NCBI GenBank assembly: GCA_963814975.1
Contig: CAWFFB010000030.1
Coordinates: forward strand, 62,001-126,000
DNA length: 64,000 bases
Source of the DNA: CAVUXJ01 sp963814975
GTDB lineage: Bacteria > Acidobacteriota > Vicinamibacteria > Vicinamibacterales > CAVVIG01
Direction: 5' to 3'
Below the pieces are notes generated by a model, which was not told the origin of the DNA, searched no databases, and saw only the letters and a program-made list of their open reading frames with translations. The translations under genes and the position numbers were made by a program. This document shows, in pieces, positions 8,367-16,943 of the stretch; within the stretch, counting starts at the first letter, position 1, and every line of letters begins with the position of its first letter.

Positions 8367-9053
8367 ATGCCCGCCAACGTTCTCTTAGTCGAAGACGAGG
8401 TTGCGCTCCGGATGACCATGGGCGACCGGCTGCGGAACGAGGGCTATGTCGTCGACTACGCGGCCAACGGCGACGAAGGGTTTGAGAAAGCCACGGCGTT
8501 GCCCTTTGACCTGATTCTCCTCGACGTCCTGCTGCCTGGTCGGAACGGTTTTGTTGTCTGTCAGGACATACGTGAAGCCGGTCTCATCACCCCCATCCTG
8601 ATGTTGACCGCATTGGGGCAGACCGCGGACAAGGTACGCGGCCTCAAAATCGGTGCCGACGACTACGTCACGAAGCCGTTCGAGATGCAAGAACTGATGG
8701 CCCGTGTCGAGGCCCTGCTCCGCCGTGCGCCCAGCAGATCTTTGGTGCCAGGCGTCCTTCAGCGGTTCGGGTCGGTGGGCGTTGACCTGCGCGGGACGGA
8801 AGTGACACGGGACGGAGGGGCGGTGAATCTTTCCGCCCGCGAGTTCCAGCTCCTGCGATACTTTCTCGAGCATCCAGGTAAGACGCTGACCCGCGAGGAG
8901 TTGTTGACGCAGGTCTGGGGCTACAGTCAGGGGACCTTCACGCGAACCGTGGATGTGCACGTCGCCAGCCTGCGGCAAAAGCTCGAACCAGAGCCGCAGC
9001 AGCCGAGGTTCTTTCTCACGGTTCAGGGCATCGGCTACAAGTTCAAGCCGTAG
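8367..9053 (+). CDS. OmpR/PhoB-type DNA-binding response regulator
   Basis: A 228-residue two-component regulator. The receiver domain (residues 1-118) has the acidic pair in LLVEDE, the phospho-acceptor aspartate in LILLDVLLPG (about residue 50), the conserved threonine in MLTALG and the lysine in YVTKPF. The C-terminal winged-helix domain (~130-225) is of the PhoB class (NLSAREFQLLRYFLEHPGKT, then RTVDVHVASLRQKL and VQGIGYKF). The start at ATG 8367 gives a normal-length protein beginning MPANVLLVEDE. The histidine kinase follows after 8 bases, so the pair forms an operon. Direct-repeat boxes in nearby promoters are plausible binding sites of this protein. Confidence 0.93.
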   Translation: MPANVLLVEDEVALRMTMGDRLRNEGYVVDYAANGDEGFEKATALPFDLILLDVLLPGRNGFVVCQDIREAGLITPILMLTALGQTADKVRGLKIGADDYVTKPFEMQELMARVEALLRRAPSRSLVPGVLQRFGSVGVDLRGTEVTRDGGAVNLSAREFQLLRYFLEHPGKTLTREELLTQVWGYSQGTFTRTVDVHVASLRQKLEPEPQQPRFFLTVQGIGYKFKP

Positions 9054-9061
9054 TTGAACAC

Positions 9062-10846
9062 ATGAAGCTTCAACTCAAGGCGCGTGCCTTGTCTGCCGCC
9101 GTCGTGATGACGACGGTCGTCGTCATTCTGTTCGCAGCCCTGCAGTATCGCTGGAGCGTCGAGGTCAGCGAAGCGACCGGTGTGCGGCTTGCCGACACGC
9201 TCCAACTGTCGATGATCAATTGGCATCTCGACTTCCTCCGGAACTTTTCGGAGATTTGTCTGACGATGCGCGTCGATCCGGATCATAAAGCGATTGGCGA
9301 CCTGCATCAGTTTGCCACGCGGGTCGCCGAGTGGAAGGCCGTCGCGCGATACCCCGATCTGGTCTCCGAGGTGTACGTGATCCCAGCGGGTGGCTCCGCT
9401 CGTCACCACGCGCTGCGGCTGAATTCCTCGAGCCGCGAGTTCGAACCCGTCGAGTCGCCCGCGTACTTTCTCACGTGGGCGGATGCCCTTGACCAGCCAG
9501 TATCCACGCCGGTGGCCGACCAGGCGTCGAGCAGCTTCATGGGAGCCGCCGTTCGAGGTTGGCGCTTCGAGCCGGAACCGCCAGCTCTCCTCCACCGGGC
9601 CGGCGAGGCTTGGATCCTGGTCGGGTTGAACCCCGACGTGATTCGAAACAGGATTCTGCCGGACCTGGCGCATCGCTACTTCCAGGGGACCGATGGCTTG
9701 GACTATCTGGTTGCTGTGGCCGCAGGCTCGCCGCGTGAGGTTCTGTACACGTCTGACTCTGATTTCGGACGGGAAGTGGTCACCGACGCCGATGGAACGC
9801 TCAATGTCTTCGGGCGCCCGTTAAGCGCTGCGTTGCCGTCCCCGTTGAATGTATTTCATAAGGGCTCGGAGAATCGGGCACCGCCCGTGCCGGCGACCCT
9901 TCCGTGGTTTCCGCTGCTTCGCGACACCTCGGCGGAACACGACTGGCACCTCGTCGTCCGGCATCGACGGGGTGGACCGCTGGGCTCGTTCGTGGCCGAC
10001 ATGCAGCGGCGCCATCTGGCGGTGAGCTTCGGGGCCTTGTTGCTGCTCGTCGTCAGCATGGGAATGCTCGTCGCCGCCAGCAATCGTGCCCAGCGGCTCG
10101 CGCAGCTGCAACTCGACTTCGTCACGGCGGTGTCTCATGAGCTGCGCACACCCCTGACCGTCATCAGCTCGGCAGCCGATAACATCGCCCAGGGCATCGT
10201 CCAGGGTCAGGAGCAAGTGAAGCAGTACGGGTCGGTCATCGGGAACCATGTGCGCCAGTTGGCCGCCCTGGTTGAGCAGGTCCTTCTCTTCGCAGCCACC
10301 AATCATGGTCAGCAGCGGCTCACTCTCCGGCGGCTCGACGTCTCTCACATCGTCGATGCCACGCTTTCGAGCACTGAAGGTCTGATCCGCGCCGCCCAGT
10401 TCACCGTGGAGCGCGATGTCGCGCGGGATTTTCCACCTGTGACAGGCGATCTCCTGGCGATTTCGCAGTTGCTGCAGAACCTCATTACCAACGCACTGAA
10501 GTACGGCTGCGAGCAACGCTGGCTCCGCGTTCGCGCGATAGCGGTCGATCAGGGTGTGTTGGGGAAGGAAGTCCAGATAAGTGTCTCGGATCGGGGGATT
10601 GGGATCAGCGATAGCGATCTTCCTCGTATCTTCGAACCGTTCTATCGCAGCCCTTCCGTGACGGCTGCGCAGATTCACGGCACCGGACTGGGCCTCGCGC
10701 TGGCCAGACGAATGGCCGAAGCCATGAAAGGGCAGCTTACCGTGACCAGCGATCCCGGACGCGGGAGCACGTTCACCTTGCATCTACCCTGTGCGGATCA
10801 GACCACGAGGCAGGCCGGTATCGAATTGCGCCCGCACCCGGGGTAG
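9062..10846 (+). CDS. Membrane sensor histidine kinase, partner of the upstream regulator
   Basis: A 594-residue kinase. A first membrane helix (residues ~10-30, AAVVMTTVVVILFAALQY) and a second near 325-350 (LLLLVVSMGMLVAAS) enclose a ~290-residue extracytoplasmic sensor domain of no family I recognise. HisKA follows with the phospho-acceptor in FVTAVSHELRTPLTVISSAA, and the ATPase domain has N box (LLQNLITNALKYG), G1 (VSDRGIGIS), F box (IFEPFYR) and G2 (GTGLGLALARRMAEAM). It phosphorylates the regulator encoded just upstream. The signal sensed is not evident; the neighbouring cytochrome and TonB receptor suggest a nutrient or redox compound. Confidence 0.92.
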   Translation: MKLQLKARALSAAVVMTTVVVILFAALQYRWSVEVSEATGVRLADTLQLSMINWHLDFLRNFSEICLTMRVDPDHKAIGDLHQFATRVAEWKAVARYPDLVSEVYVIPAGGSARHHALRLNSSSREFEPVESPAYFLTWADALDQPVSTPVADQASSSFMGAAVRGWRFEPEPPALLHRAGEAWILVGLNPDVIRNRILPDLAHRYFQGTDGLDYLVAVAAGSPREVLYTSDSDFGREVVTDADGTLNVFGRPLSAALPSPLNVFHKGSENRAPPVPATLPWFPLLRDTSAEHDWHLVVRHRRGGPLGSFVADMQRRHLAVSFGALLLLVVSMGMLVAASNRAQRLAQLQLDFVTAVSHELRTPLTVISSAADNIAQGIVQGQEQVKQYGSVIGNHVRQLAALVEQVLLFAATNHGQQRLTLRRLDVSHIVDATLSSTEGLIRAAQFTVERDVARDFPPVTGDLLAISQLLQNLITNALKYGCEQRWLRVRAIAVDQGVLGKEVQISVSDRGIGISDSDLPRIFEPFYRSPSVTAAQIHGTGLGLALARRMAEAMKGQLTVTSDPGRGSTFTLHLPCADQTTRQAGIELRPHPG

Positions 10847-10883
10847 GAAAAGGTCTATAAGCTGGTGAGGTGAGCCCCTGTTG

Positions 10884-10919
10884 TTACCTGGCCCTAACAT
10901 CGTTTTACATGGCTCTTAC
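10884..10919. promoter_or_regulatory. Double TTAC-N7-TTAC box before the cytochrome gene
   Basis: Two 15-base boxes lie in tandem: TTACCTGGCCCTAAC (10884-10898) and TTACATGGCTCTTAC (10905-10919), identical at 12 of 15 positions and offset by 21 bases, two helical turns. They end about 100 bases before the TTG start of the cytochrome-like gene, a position suited to activator binding. Confidence 0.6.
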
Positions 10920-11017
10920 GATCCGAGTCGGTCAGCCGGGTAGGATTACAGCCGCGCCAAGGATGGCGCCACACAGCTGCAACGCCAGACATCGACAGAC
11001 ATCGACAGGAGGGACCC

Positions 11018-11605
11018 TTGAGAGCAAAGATCATCGTCCGCAGTGTGTTACTGGTCGTAGCTGGCGCTGCCCTCGGTGGCCTCGTCGTCGCCCGATTTTC
11101 ACCTCTGCAGCGCACACAGGCGGCGGGCCCAGCGGCTGCAGCCACCGGCACCATCGATCTCGTTGCCCTTAGGGCCGATGTGGACCGATTGAAGGAGATC
11201 GTCCCCTCACAGTCGCACGCGATGACTGACGTCGGCTACCAGTTCGCCAACCTCTGGTTCGCTGCCGACAAGAAGAACTGGCCCCTCGCGACGTTCTATT
11301 TCAACGAGACGCGCTCGCATATCCGGTGGACGATTCGGATCCGGCCGGTGAGGAAGAACCTGGCGGGAAACCCCGTCGAACTCAAGGGGATCTTCGACGG
11401 GATCGAAAACGGAGTGATGACCTCTCTGAAAGACGCCATCGAGAAGAAAGATCGGGGTCAGTTTGTGACGTCGTACCGACAGATGGTCGAAGCCTGCTAC
11501 GCCTGTCACAAGGCTTCCGACAAGCCCTTCTTGCGGCCGATGATACCGCTGACCGAGTCTCAGTCGATCATCAATCCGGATCCAAATGCTAGCTGGCCTG
11601 AATGA
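11018..11605 (+). CDS. Membrane-anchored or exported single-haem cytochrome c-like protein
   Basis: A 195-residue protein with an N-terminal hydrophobic segment (IIVRSVLLVVAGAALGGLVVA) acting as signal or anchor, an alanine-rich linker and a helical domain with one haem-attachment motif, CYACH, at about residues 163-167. The fold and length suggest a four-helix cytochrome c-prime/c-556-like protein. The TTG start at 11018 is chosen because AGGAGGG lies five bases before it; no ATG fits as well. A tandem ACATCGACAG repeat precedes the ribosome binding site. Likely role is periplasmic electron transfer. It stands alone downstream of the two-component system and behind two putative binding boxes. 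Confidence 0.8.
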   Translation: MRAKIIVRSVLLVVAGAALGGLVVARFSPLQRTQAAGPAAAATGTIDLVALRADVDRLKEIVPSQSHAMTDVGYQFANLWFAADKKNWPLATFYFNETRSHIRWTIRIRPVRKNLAGNPVELKGIFDGIENGVMTSLKDAIEKKDRGQFVTSYRQMVEACYACHKASDKPFLRPMIPLTESQSIINPDPNASWPE

Positions 11606-11677
11606 CTACGCCTGGCAGGACATGCGTGCGAGCGCTCCTGTGACCCCTACGTTCATGCTTGTCGATATCACGAGCCC

Positions 11678-14600
11678 CTAGAAGGCGAGGCGGACGCCGA
11701 ACTGCATCTCGCGCGGATTCTTGGCGCTGAAGATGCGGCCAAAGTTCGGGTTGCCAAAGATCCGGTTCGGGAGATCGAAATTGGTTCGATTGAGCAGGTT
11801 GAAGACCTCCCACCGGAACTCGAGCGTCGAGGCACGCGGCAGCGACCAGGTTTTCGCGAGTGAGAAATCGACGTTCGCGTAGCCCGGGCCGAGCACGCTG
11901 TTGCGCGGGGCGCTCCCGAACGTGAACGGGTCCTGCAGGGCAAAGGCCGAGGTGTCGAACCACCGCTCCGGCGTCTGCTCGCCGCCGGACAGGTTGGGAT
12001 CGCGCAGCTGGTTGGGACGCTGCGCCGGGCCGGCGCCGATGTTCGCGCGATCGACGCTGAGATTGACCGTGAAGGGAGCCCCCGCCTGCGCGATGAAGAT
12101 GACATTGGCGCGCCAGCCGCCGAGCACCGCCTCGGTCACCCCGCCGGCGCCGCTGAAGAAGGGGAGCTGGAGGCTGCCGCTGGCAATGAACTGATGCCGG
12201 TGGTCGAAGCTGGAGAGCGCCCATTCGCCGGTCTCGTCGAAGATGTTGTTGACGTTCTGGGGCAGGTTCGTTTCGGATTCGGTCGCGCCCGGGCTCGACG
12301 CGTCGTCCTTGGAGTGGGACAGCGTGTAGCTGACGTTGTAGGCGAAGTTGTTCGCCAGCCGGCGCTCGGCCTTGAACGTGACGCCGTGATAGATCGACTC
12401 GCCGTCGAATCGAATCGCGTTGATCCGGCTCAATTGCGGGATCGGCCGGCGCGGTTGGATCGGTCCGGCGCCCGGCTCCGGCACGTTCCGAACGGTCCCG
12501 TTGTCCGCGCCGAGCGTCAGGGTCCCCATGTAGGAGACTTCCACCATCGTGCTCGGCCACAGCTCGTACTGCAGCCCGCCGCTCCAGGTCTGGCTGTATT
12601 CGACGTTGTAGGCGTAGTCCATGATCGTCGGCGCAATGGTGCCGGTGGCGTTGGTCGCGAGGATGTTCTGGGTCTCGAGCGTGGGGACGCGAGCGGCGGC
12701 CGGCACGTCCACTTGCTTGGTGTAGAAGAAGGGGAGGTTCCGCGCGAACGCCGTCTGCACGCTGTACGCCCACTGGTTCAAGAAAATGCCGTAGCCGCCC
12801 CGGATGACGGCGCGGGAGTTGTCCAAGGCGAGTGCGAAGCCCAGACGCGGGGCCAGACGCACCGCGCTCGGATCCATGAGCCCGCGCCCCCACCCGGCTT
12901 CCTCCGAGGTCACGTACGGGATCGGCATGAGCGGCAGCAGGTCCTGCGCGTCGGGATTGATGGTCCCGTTCTCGCTCGCAATGACGTACCGCCCCCCGGG
13001 CACCGCCAGGTCAACCGAGGACAGGCGGCTGTCCACGTCGTACATGTGCTGGTTGTACTCGTAGCGCAAGCCGAGGTTGAAGGTGAGGTTATCGCGGGCC
13101 TGCCAGTCGTCCTGCGCGTAGAGGTGGATCCAGTTGGTCCGCCCGTGCTCGTCGCCGCGCCCGATGCCTGAGGTGGCCGACGTCGGGTACCCGAGGAGAA
13201 AGTCCGCGAAGGCATTCCCGCTGAACTGCCCGGTATAGGTGAAGGCGCCCCGGGCGGCATCGGGCTGTTCGGGATTGAGTTGCAGGTGGAAGAAGTAGGC
13301 GCCGAACTTCAGCCGGTGGGCTCCGCGGTCGAGCGTGACGTTGTCGAAGAGCTCGAAATGGCGGTTCGTGCGGGTGGTGAAAACCGTCGGATCCCCCATC
13401 GCACTGTACAGCCCGCCGGTGGAAATCTGCGGGTAGCCCACGTCGCGGGGATCGGTCGTGACCCCCTGCAAGCCGAGCGGTCCGGCGAAGTCGGTGCCCC
13501 GATTGACGCTCAACTGTCCGCCTCCGACGTCCATCCACCCGAACCGCACCTCGTTCAACAGCGAGCTCCCGAAGACGCGCGTGTGGGTGGCCATCAGGTT
13601 CCGCGTCTTGGTCGTCAACGACCGGCCGAACCCGGGCACCAGCGTTTCCTGGAGGACACTCGTGCCGAACGGCTGACTCTCATCCGCATCGAAGGTGCTG
13701 AATCGGGCAATCAACTGGTCGGTCGTCGACAGCCGGTGATCGAGCCGCACGCTGAACTGATCCAGCTGCCGGTCCTGTTCCTCGACGGATGCGAGATTCT
13801 GAATCGCCGCGGCCGACGTGGGCAGCGGGACGTGGCGCAACAGCTCCGTGGCGATCGGGTCGAGGCGGTTCGCCGGGATCTGGTTGTTCGGAAAGGGGGT
13901 GCAGATCCCGGTCGTCGGGATCGTCAGTGGGTCGCACACGGTGCCGGCGTCCGCAAAATTGCCGGCGCGAGCCGCCGCCGTCGGGACCGAGAAGGTCCGG
14001 GTCAGCGACCGATTCATCCGTTGACCTTCGTAGCTCCCGAAAAAGAACGTGCGATTCGGCAGGACCGGTCCGCCGAGCGAGCCGCCGAACTGGTTCTGGC
14101 GCAAGGGCGGATTGGGCTGCCCCGCCGGCTGGAAATAATTCGCCGAATCGAAGGCATCGTTGCGGTTGAACTCGAACAGACTGCCGCGGAACCGGTTCGA
14201 GCCGGCCTTCGTCGCGACATTGATCAGCGCCGAGGCCTTCCCCCCGAATTCCGCCGGATACATCGATTTCTGGATCTTGAACTCTTCGATCGAATCGACC
14301 GACGGATTGATGACGAGATTGTTGAAGAGCTCGTCGGTGACCTTGGTGCCGTCGAGCAGATAGATGTTGTGCCCGGATCGCTGTCCGCCTACGTTGGGCA
14401 GCGGCCCCGCCTGCTGCAGGGCTTCGCCGCGGGTGCCGCCCGGCGGGATGACGACGCCGTCGCTGAGCTGGGCGAGCGCGAGAAAGTTGCGCCCGTTCAG
14501 CGGCATTTCGACGACCTCGCGGTTCCCGATGACGTCGCTGATCTCCGCGTTGGTGGTTTGCAGCAGGGGCACGGTCGACTGCACGGTGACCTGCTCGGCG

Positions 14601-14968
14601 AGGCCCTCGACCCGGAGCGAGAAATCGACCGCCAGCGTTCGCCCGATTTCGAGCGCGAGCGTCATCGTCTGGGGCGCGAAGCCGCTCATCGTCACGGTGA
14701 CCTCCCACTGCCCGATGCGCAGCGCCGGCAGAAAGAAGCGTCCTTCCCCGTCGGTGACGCGTTCGACCATCGTCCCGCTGGCGGAGTGTGTCGCAGTCAC
14801 GGTGGCCCCGGGCAGCACGCCGCCCGAACTGTCCCTGACGACGCCGGCGATTTCAGCGGTGTTGATCTGCGCGGCTGCCACGGTGACGAACATCAGGACG
14901 ATCAGCCCAATCCCAAATGCCTGCCTGCATGTCTGCCGGCCTCGCGTGCAGTCGAGAAATTGAATCAA
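11678..14968 (-). CDS. TonB-dependent receptor with carboxypeptidase-like regulatory domain (Oar-like)
   Basis: A 1096-residue outer-membrane receptor of the type expanded in Acidobacteriota. It has a signal peptide (GLIVLMFVTVAAAQ), a carboxypeptidase regulatory-like beta sandwich at ~35-125 (EIAGVVRDSSGGVLPGATVT), a plug domain (~130-260, with VVEMPLNGRNFLALAQLSDG) and a beta barrel that ends in the outer-membrane-protein terminal phenylalanine (VRLAF). Proteins of this class import or bind large substrates such as glycans, peptides or metal chelates with energy from TonB-ExbBD; the ligand cannot be read from sequence. A TAGAAT -10-like hexamer lies at 15020-15025 and a tandem TTAC-N7-TTAC box at 15122-15156, so control by the adjacent two-component system is likely. 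Confidence 0.93.
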   Translation of the reverse strand: MIQFLDCTRGRQTCRQAFGIGLIVLMFVTVAAAQINTAEIAGVVRDSSGGVLPGATVTATHSASGTMVERVTDGEGRFFLPALRIGQWEVTVTMSGFAPQTMTLALEIGRTLAVDFSLRVEGLAEQVTVQSTVPLLQTTNAEISDVIGNREVVEMPLNGRNFLALAQLSDGVVIPPGGTRGEALQQAGPLPNVGGQRSGHNIYLLDGTKVTDELFNNLVINPSVDSIEEFKIQKSMYPAEFGGKASALINVATKAGSNRFRGSLFEFNRNDAFDSANYFQPAGQPNPPLRQNQFGGSLGGPVLPNRTFFFGSYEGQRMNRSLTRTFSVPTAAARAGNFADAGTVCDPLTIPTTGICTPFPNNQIPANRLDPIATELLRHVPLPTSAAAIQNLASVEEQDRQLDQFSVRLDHRLSTTDQLIARFSTFDADESQPFGTSVLQETLVPGFGRSLTTKTRNLMATHTRVFGSSLLNEVRFGWMDVGGGQLSVNRGTDFAGPLGLQGVTTDPRDVGYPQISTGGLYSAMGDPTVFTTRTNRHFELFDNVTLDRGAHRLKFGAYFFHLQLNPEQPDAARGAFTYTGQFSGNAFADFLLGYPTSATSGIGRGDEHGRTNWIHLYAQDDWQARDNLTFNLGLRYEYNQHMYDVDSRLSSVDLAVPGGRYVIASENGTINPDAQDLLPLMPIPYVTSEEAGWGRGLMDPSAVRLAPRLGFALALDNSRAVIRGGYGIFLNQWAYSVQTAFARNLPFFYTKQVDVPAAARVPTLETQNILATNATGTIAPTIMDYAYNVEYSQTWSGGLQYELWPSTMVEVSYMGTLTLGADNGTVRNVPEPGAGPIQPRRPIPQLSRINAIRFDGESIYHGVTFKAERRLANNFAYNVSYTLSHSKDDASSPGATESETNLPQNVNNIFDETGEWALSSFDHRHQFIASGSLQLPFFSGAGGVTEAVLGGWRANVIFIAQAGAPFTVNLSVDRANIGAGPAQRPNQLRDPNLSGGEQTPERWFDTSAFALQDPFTFGSAPRNSVLGPGYANVDFSLAKTWSLPRASTLEFRWEVFNLLNRTNFDLPNRIFGNPNFGRIFSAKNPREMQFGVRLAF

Positions 14969-15121
14969 ACAATCCTCCCGCGGTCCGACCCCTTGGGTTC
15001 TGAGCTCTCAAGACGGTGAATTCTACGGGTCATCGACATCTGACCGAGGGCTTCAAGCCCAGCGTAGTCAGCACGTTACGCTGGTCGAGATGGATCATAG
15101 CGCTGCCCGGAACGGATAGAT

Positions 15122-15156
15122 GTAAGGGGGCTGTAAATTATGTAAGCGGGTGGTAA
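15122..15156 (-). promoter_or_regulatory. Double TTAC-N7-TTAC box upstream of the TonB receptor
   Basis: On the minus strand four TTAC half-sites are spaced 11, 9 and 11 bases (plus-strand GTAA at 15122, 15133, 15142 and 15153), so two perfect boxes lie in tandem about 155-190 bases before the receptor start. The architecture mirrors the double box before the cytochrome gene. Confidence 0.6.
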
Positions 15157-15305
15157 AAATCTCGCTGCTGGGTTCCGACTGGTCTTGGAGCCCTGTTATC
15201 AATCTGGCTCGGTCACTTCACGAACTCATCTGCACGGTCCTAAGAACGATGTAGGACATCGTCATGCACGAGCTGCTGCACCCGCAGCTGCCATTTGCAC
15301 GTCGG

Positions 15306-16418
15306 TCAGTCGTCGGGTTTGGCAGAATCGCTGTGCGCGAGCTGTACCCTCAAGATCTCCTCGAGCCGCTCGAAGAAAACGTCCACGACCCGGGGATCGA
15401 ACTGGCTGCCGCGCCCGTCACGGAGGATTCGCATCGCCTCGTCGTTCGGAAACGCGGGCTTGTAAGGCCGCTCGCTGGTCACGGCGTCGAATACATCCGC
15501 GACGGCACAGATACGGCCCCACAACGGAATGTCTTCGCCGGCGAGCCCGCTCGGGTAGCCCGCGCCGTCCCATCGCTCGTGGTGGCACAACGCGATCACA
15601 CGGCCCGCCTGCAGGACTTCCGACGAGGAGTTGTCGAGGATGAGGCTGCCGATTGTGGGGTGGCGCCGCATGATGCTCCACTCCGGCTCGTTCAGGTCCG
15701 ATACCTTCCGCAAGATCGCGTCTGGCACTGCAATCTTGCCCACATCGTGCATGCGGCTGGCATGCAGGATCAGCTCGACCTCTCCCGGCGGGAGCCTCAA
15801 TCCGCGGGCGATGACGGCGCAGTACTCGCTCATCCGCCTGATATGGCGCGCGGTGACCTCGTCCTTGTACTCGGCGACGATCGCGAGCCGCTCCACGGTT
15901 TCGAGCTGCGCCACATAGGCCAGACGCTGGGCCTGGGCCATTTCGTCGAGCGCCTGCCGTAGGCTCGCGGTCCGCCGATCGACGATCTCTTCGAGCTCGG
16001 TCTGGGAGCGCTTGAGCGCGTCGAGCGCGTCCTTCATCCTCAACAGCGACGCCGAACGGATGCGGAGCTCGGTCTCGTCGACCGGCTTGGCGATGAAGTC
16101 GTTGGCGCCGGCTTCGACCGCAAGCAGGCGGTCCTCCCGCGTTGCCTGCGATGTGACCATGACCACCGGCACATCGTGACCGTGGGGATCCCGGCGGATG
16201 CGGCGGCACACTTCGAACCCATCCATCGCCGGCATCACCACGTCGAGCAGCACGAGGTCGATATCCAGGCGGAGTTTAGCGAGGCCCTCGATGCCGTCGC
16301 GCGCCGGCTCGGCCTCGTGTCCGAGCGCACGCACCAGCGCCGCGGTGATCCTCCGGGTCACTTCGTCGTCGTCGATGACGAGGATGCGCCTGCGCCGAGC
16401 GTTTGCCGAGTCGATCAT
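15306..16418 (-). CDS. Response regulator with HD-GYP c-di-GMP phosphodiesterase output
   Basis: A 370-residue protein. An N-terminal receiver (ILVIDDDEVTRR, phospho-acceptor in LVLLDVVMPAMDG, KPVDE) is followed by a coiled-coil linker (~125-175) and an HD-GYP domain. The metal-binding signature RMHDVGKIAVPDAIL and the GYP-class loop CHHERWDGAGYPSGLAGEDI are intact, so hydrolysis of cyclic di-GMP in the cytosol is expected. It is the last gene of a chemosensory operon, 12 bases after the Hpt gene, and is the only receiver-effector protein encoded there. It is therefore the best candidate for the pathway output, replacing CheY. Confidence 0.92.
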   Translation of the reverse strand: MIDSANARRRRILVIDDDEVTRRITAALVRALGHEAEPARDGIEGLAKLRLDIDLVLLDVVMPAMDGFEVCRRIRRDPHGHDVPVVMVTSQATREDRLLAVEAGANDFIAKPVDETELRIRSASLLRMKDALDALKRSQTELEEIVDRRTASLRQALDEMAQAQRLAYVAQLETVERLAIVAEYKDEVTARHIRRMSEYCAVIARGLRLPPGEVELILHASRMHDVGKIAVPDAILRKVSDLNEPEWSIMRRHPTIGSLILDNSSSEVLQAGRVIALCHHERWDGAGYPSGLAGEDIPLWGRICAVADVFDAVTSERPYKPAFPNDEAMRILRDGRGSQFDPRVVDVFFERLEEILRVQLAHSDSAKPDD

Positions 16419-16430
16419 GCGAGCGACCTG

Positions 16431-16943
16431 TTATCGGAGCTTCTCTGGAACGGTGAGCCTGTCGACCGGGATGGCCCGTTGAAACGCTCGAAAGCCCGCA
16501 TCGAGCTCCGAAACCAGGACCGTACATTCTTCGAACGACCCGCCGCGCGCGCTTTTTGCCAGGGCGCTGCAGCTGCGCGCCACTGACGCGGCCCCGATCA
16601 TCGACGCGCTGCCCTGCATGGTATGCGCGACACGAAACACAGTCTCGCCGTCCCCGTTGGCGATTGCCTGCCGGAGTGCTGTCAATCGATTTGACGTGTC
16701 CTGCAGGAAGATCTCGACCACGTCAGCTGCGAGGCCGGGCGATCCCTGTGCTTCGAGCCGGCGCAAATATTCCAGCACTTCAGCGGGGTCGTCCGCCGTC
16801 ACGACCGGCGCCGCCGGAACGGCGGTGGCCTCCACGGATCTGTGCGGCCGGCTCCGACCCGGCCTGCGTCCGCGGAACGCCATGACGCACGCCAGTATCA
16901 GAATGAGTGCGGCGGCGAACAGGACGAGCAGCCAGTCCATCAC
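16431..16943 (-). CDS. Membrane-anchored histidine phosphotransfer (Hpt) protein
   Basis: A 170-residue protein with one N-terminal membrane helix (LLVLFAAALILILACVMAF), a basic and proline/alanine linker, and an Hpt four-helix bundle from about residue 55. The phosphorylatable histidine sits in VAHTMQGSASMIGA; the usual lysine of the H-x-x-K-G motif is glutamine here. GTG 16943 or ATG 16940 can start it; both overlap the cheR stop (TGATG), indicating coupling. It may relay phosphate between the hybrid CheA receiver and the HD-GYP receiver next to it, tethered at the membrane. The K-to-Q change may alter phosphotransfer but the histidine is kept. Confidence 0.8.
   Translation of the reverse strand: MMDWLLVLFAAALILILACVMAFRGRRPGRSRPHRSVEATAVPAAPVVTADDPAEVLEYLRRLEAQGSPGLAADVVEIFLQDTSNRLTALRQAIANGDGETVFRVAHTMQGSASMIGAASVARSCSALAKSARGGSFEECTVLVSELDAGFRAFQRAIPVDRLTVPEKLR

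Noticed and set aside
10981..11012. Tandem ACATCGACAG as a CRISPR or attachment site
   Set aside because: Only two short copies before a ribosome binding site; no spacer pattern or integrase gene.
12194..13171. Plus-strand frame with valine- and arginine-rich protein
   Set aside because: It is a shadow of the TonB receptor gene with no recognisable domain.
13280..15019. Long plus-strand open frames opposite the TonB receptor
   Set aside because: Composition is antisense-like and no motif is present, while the minus strand encodes a complete receptor.
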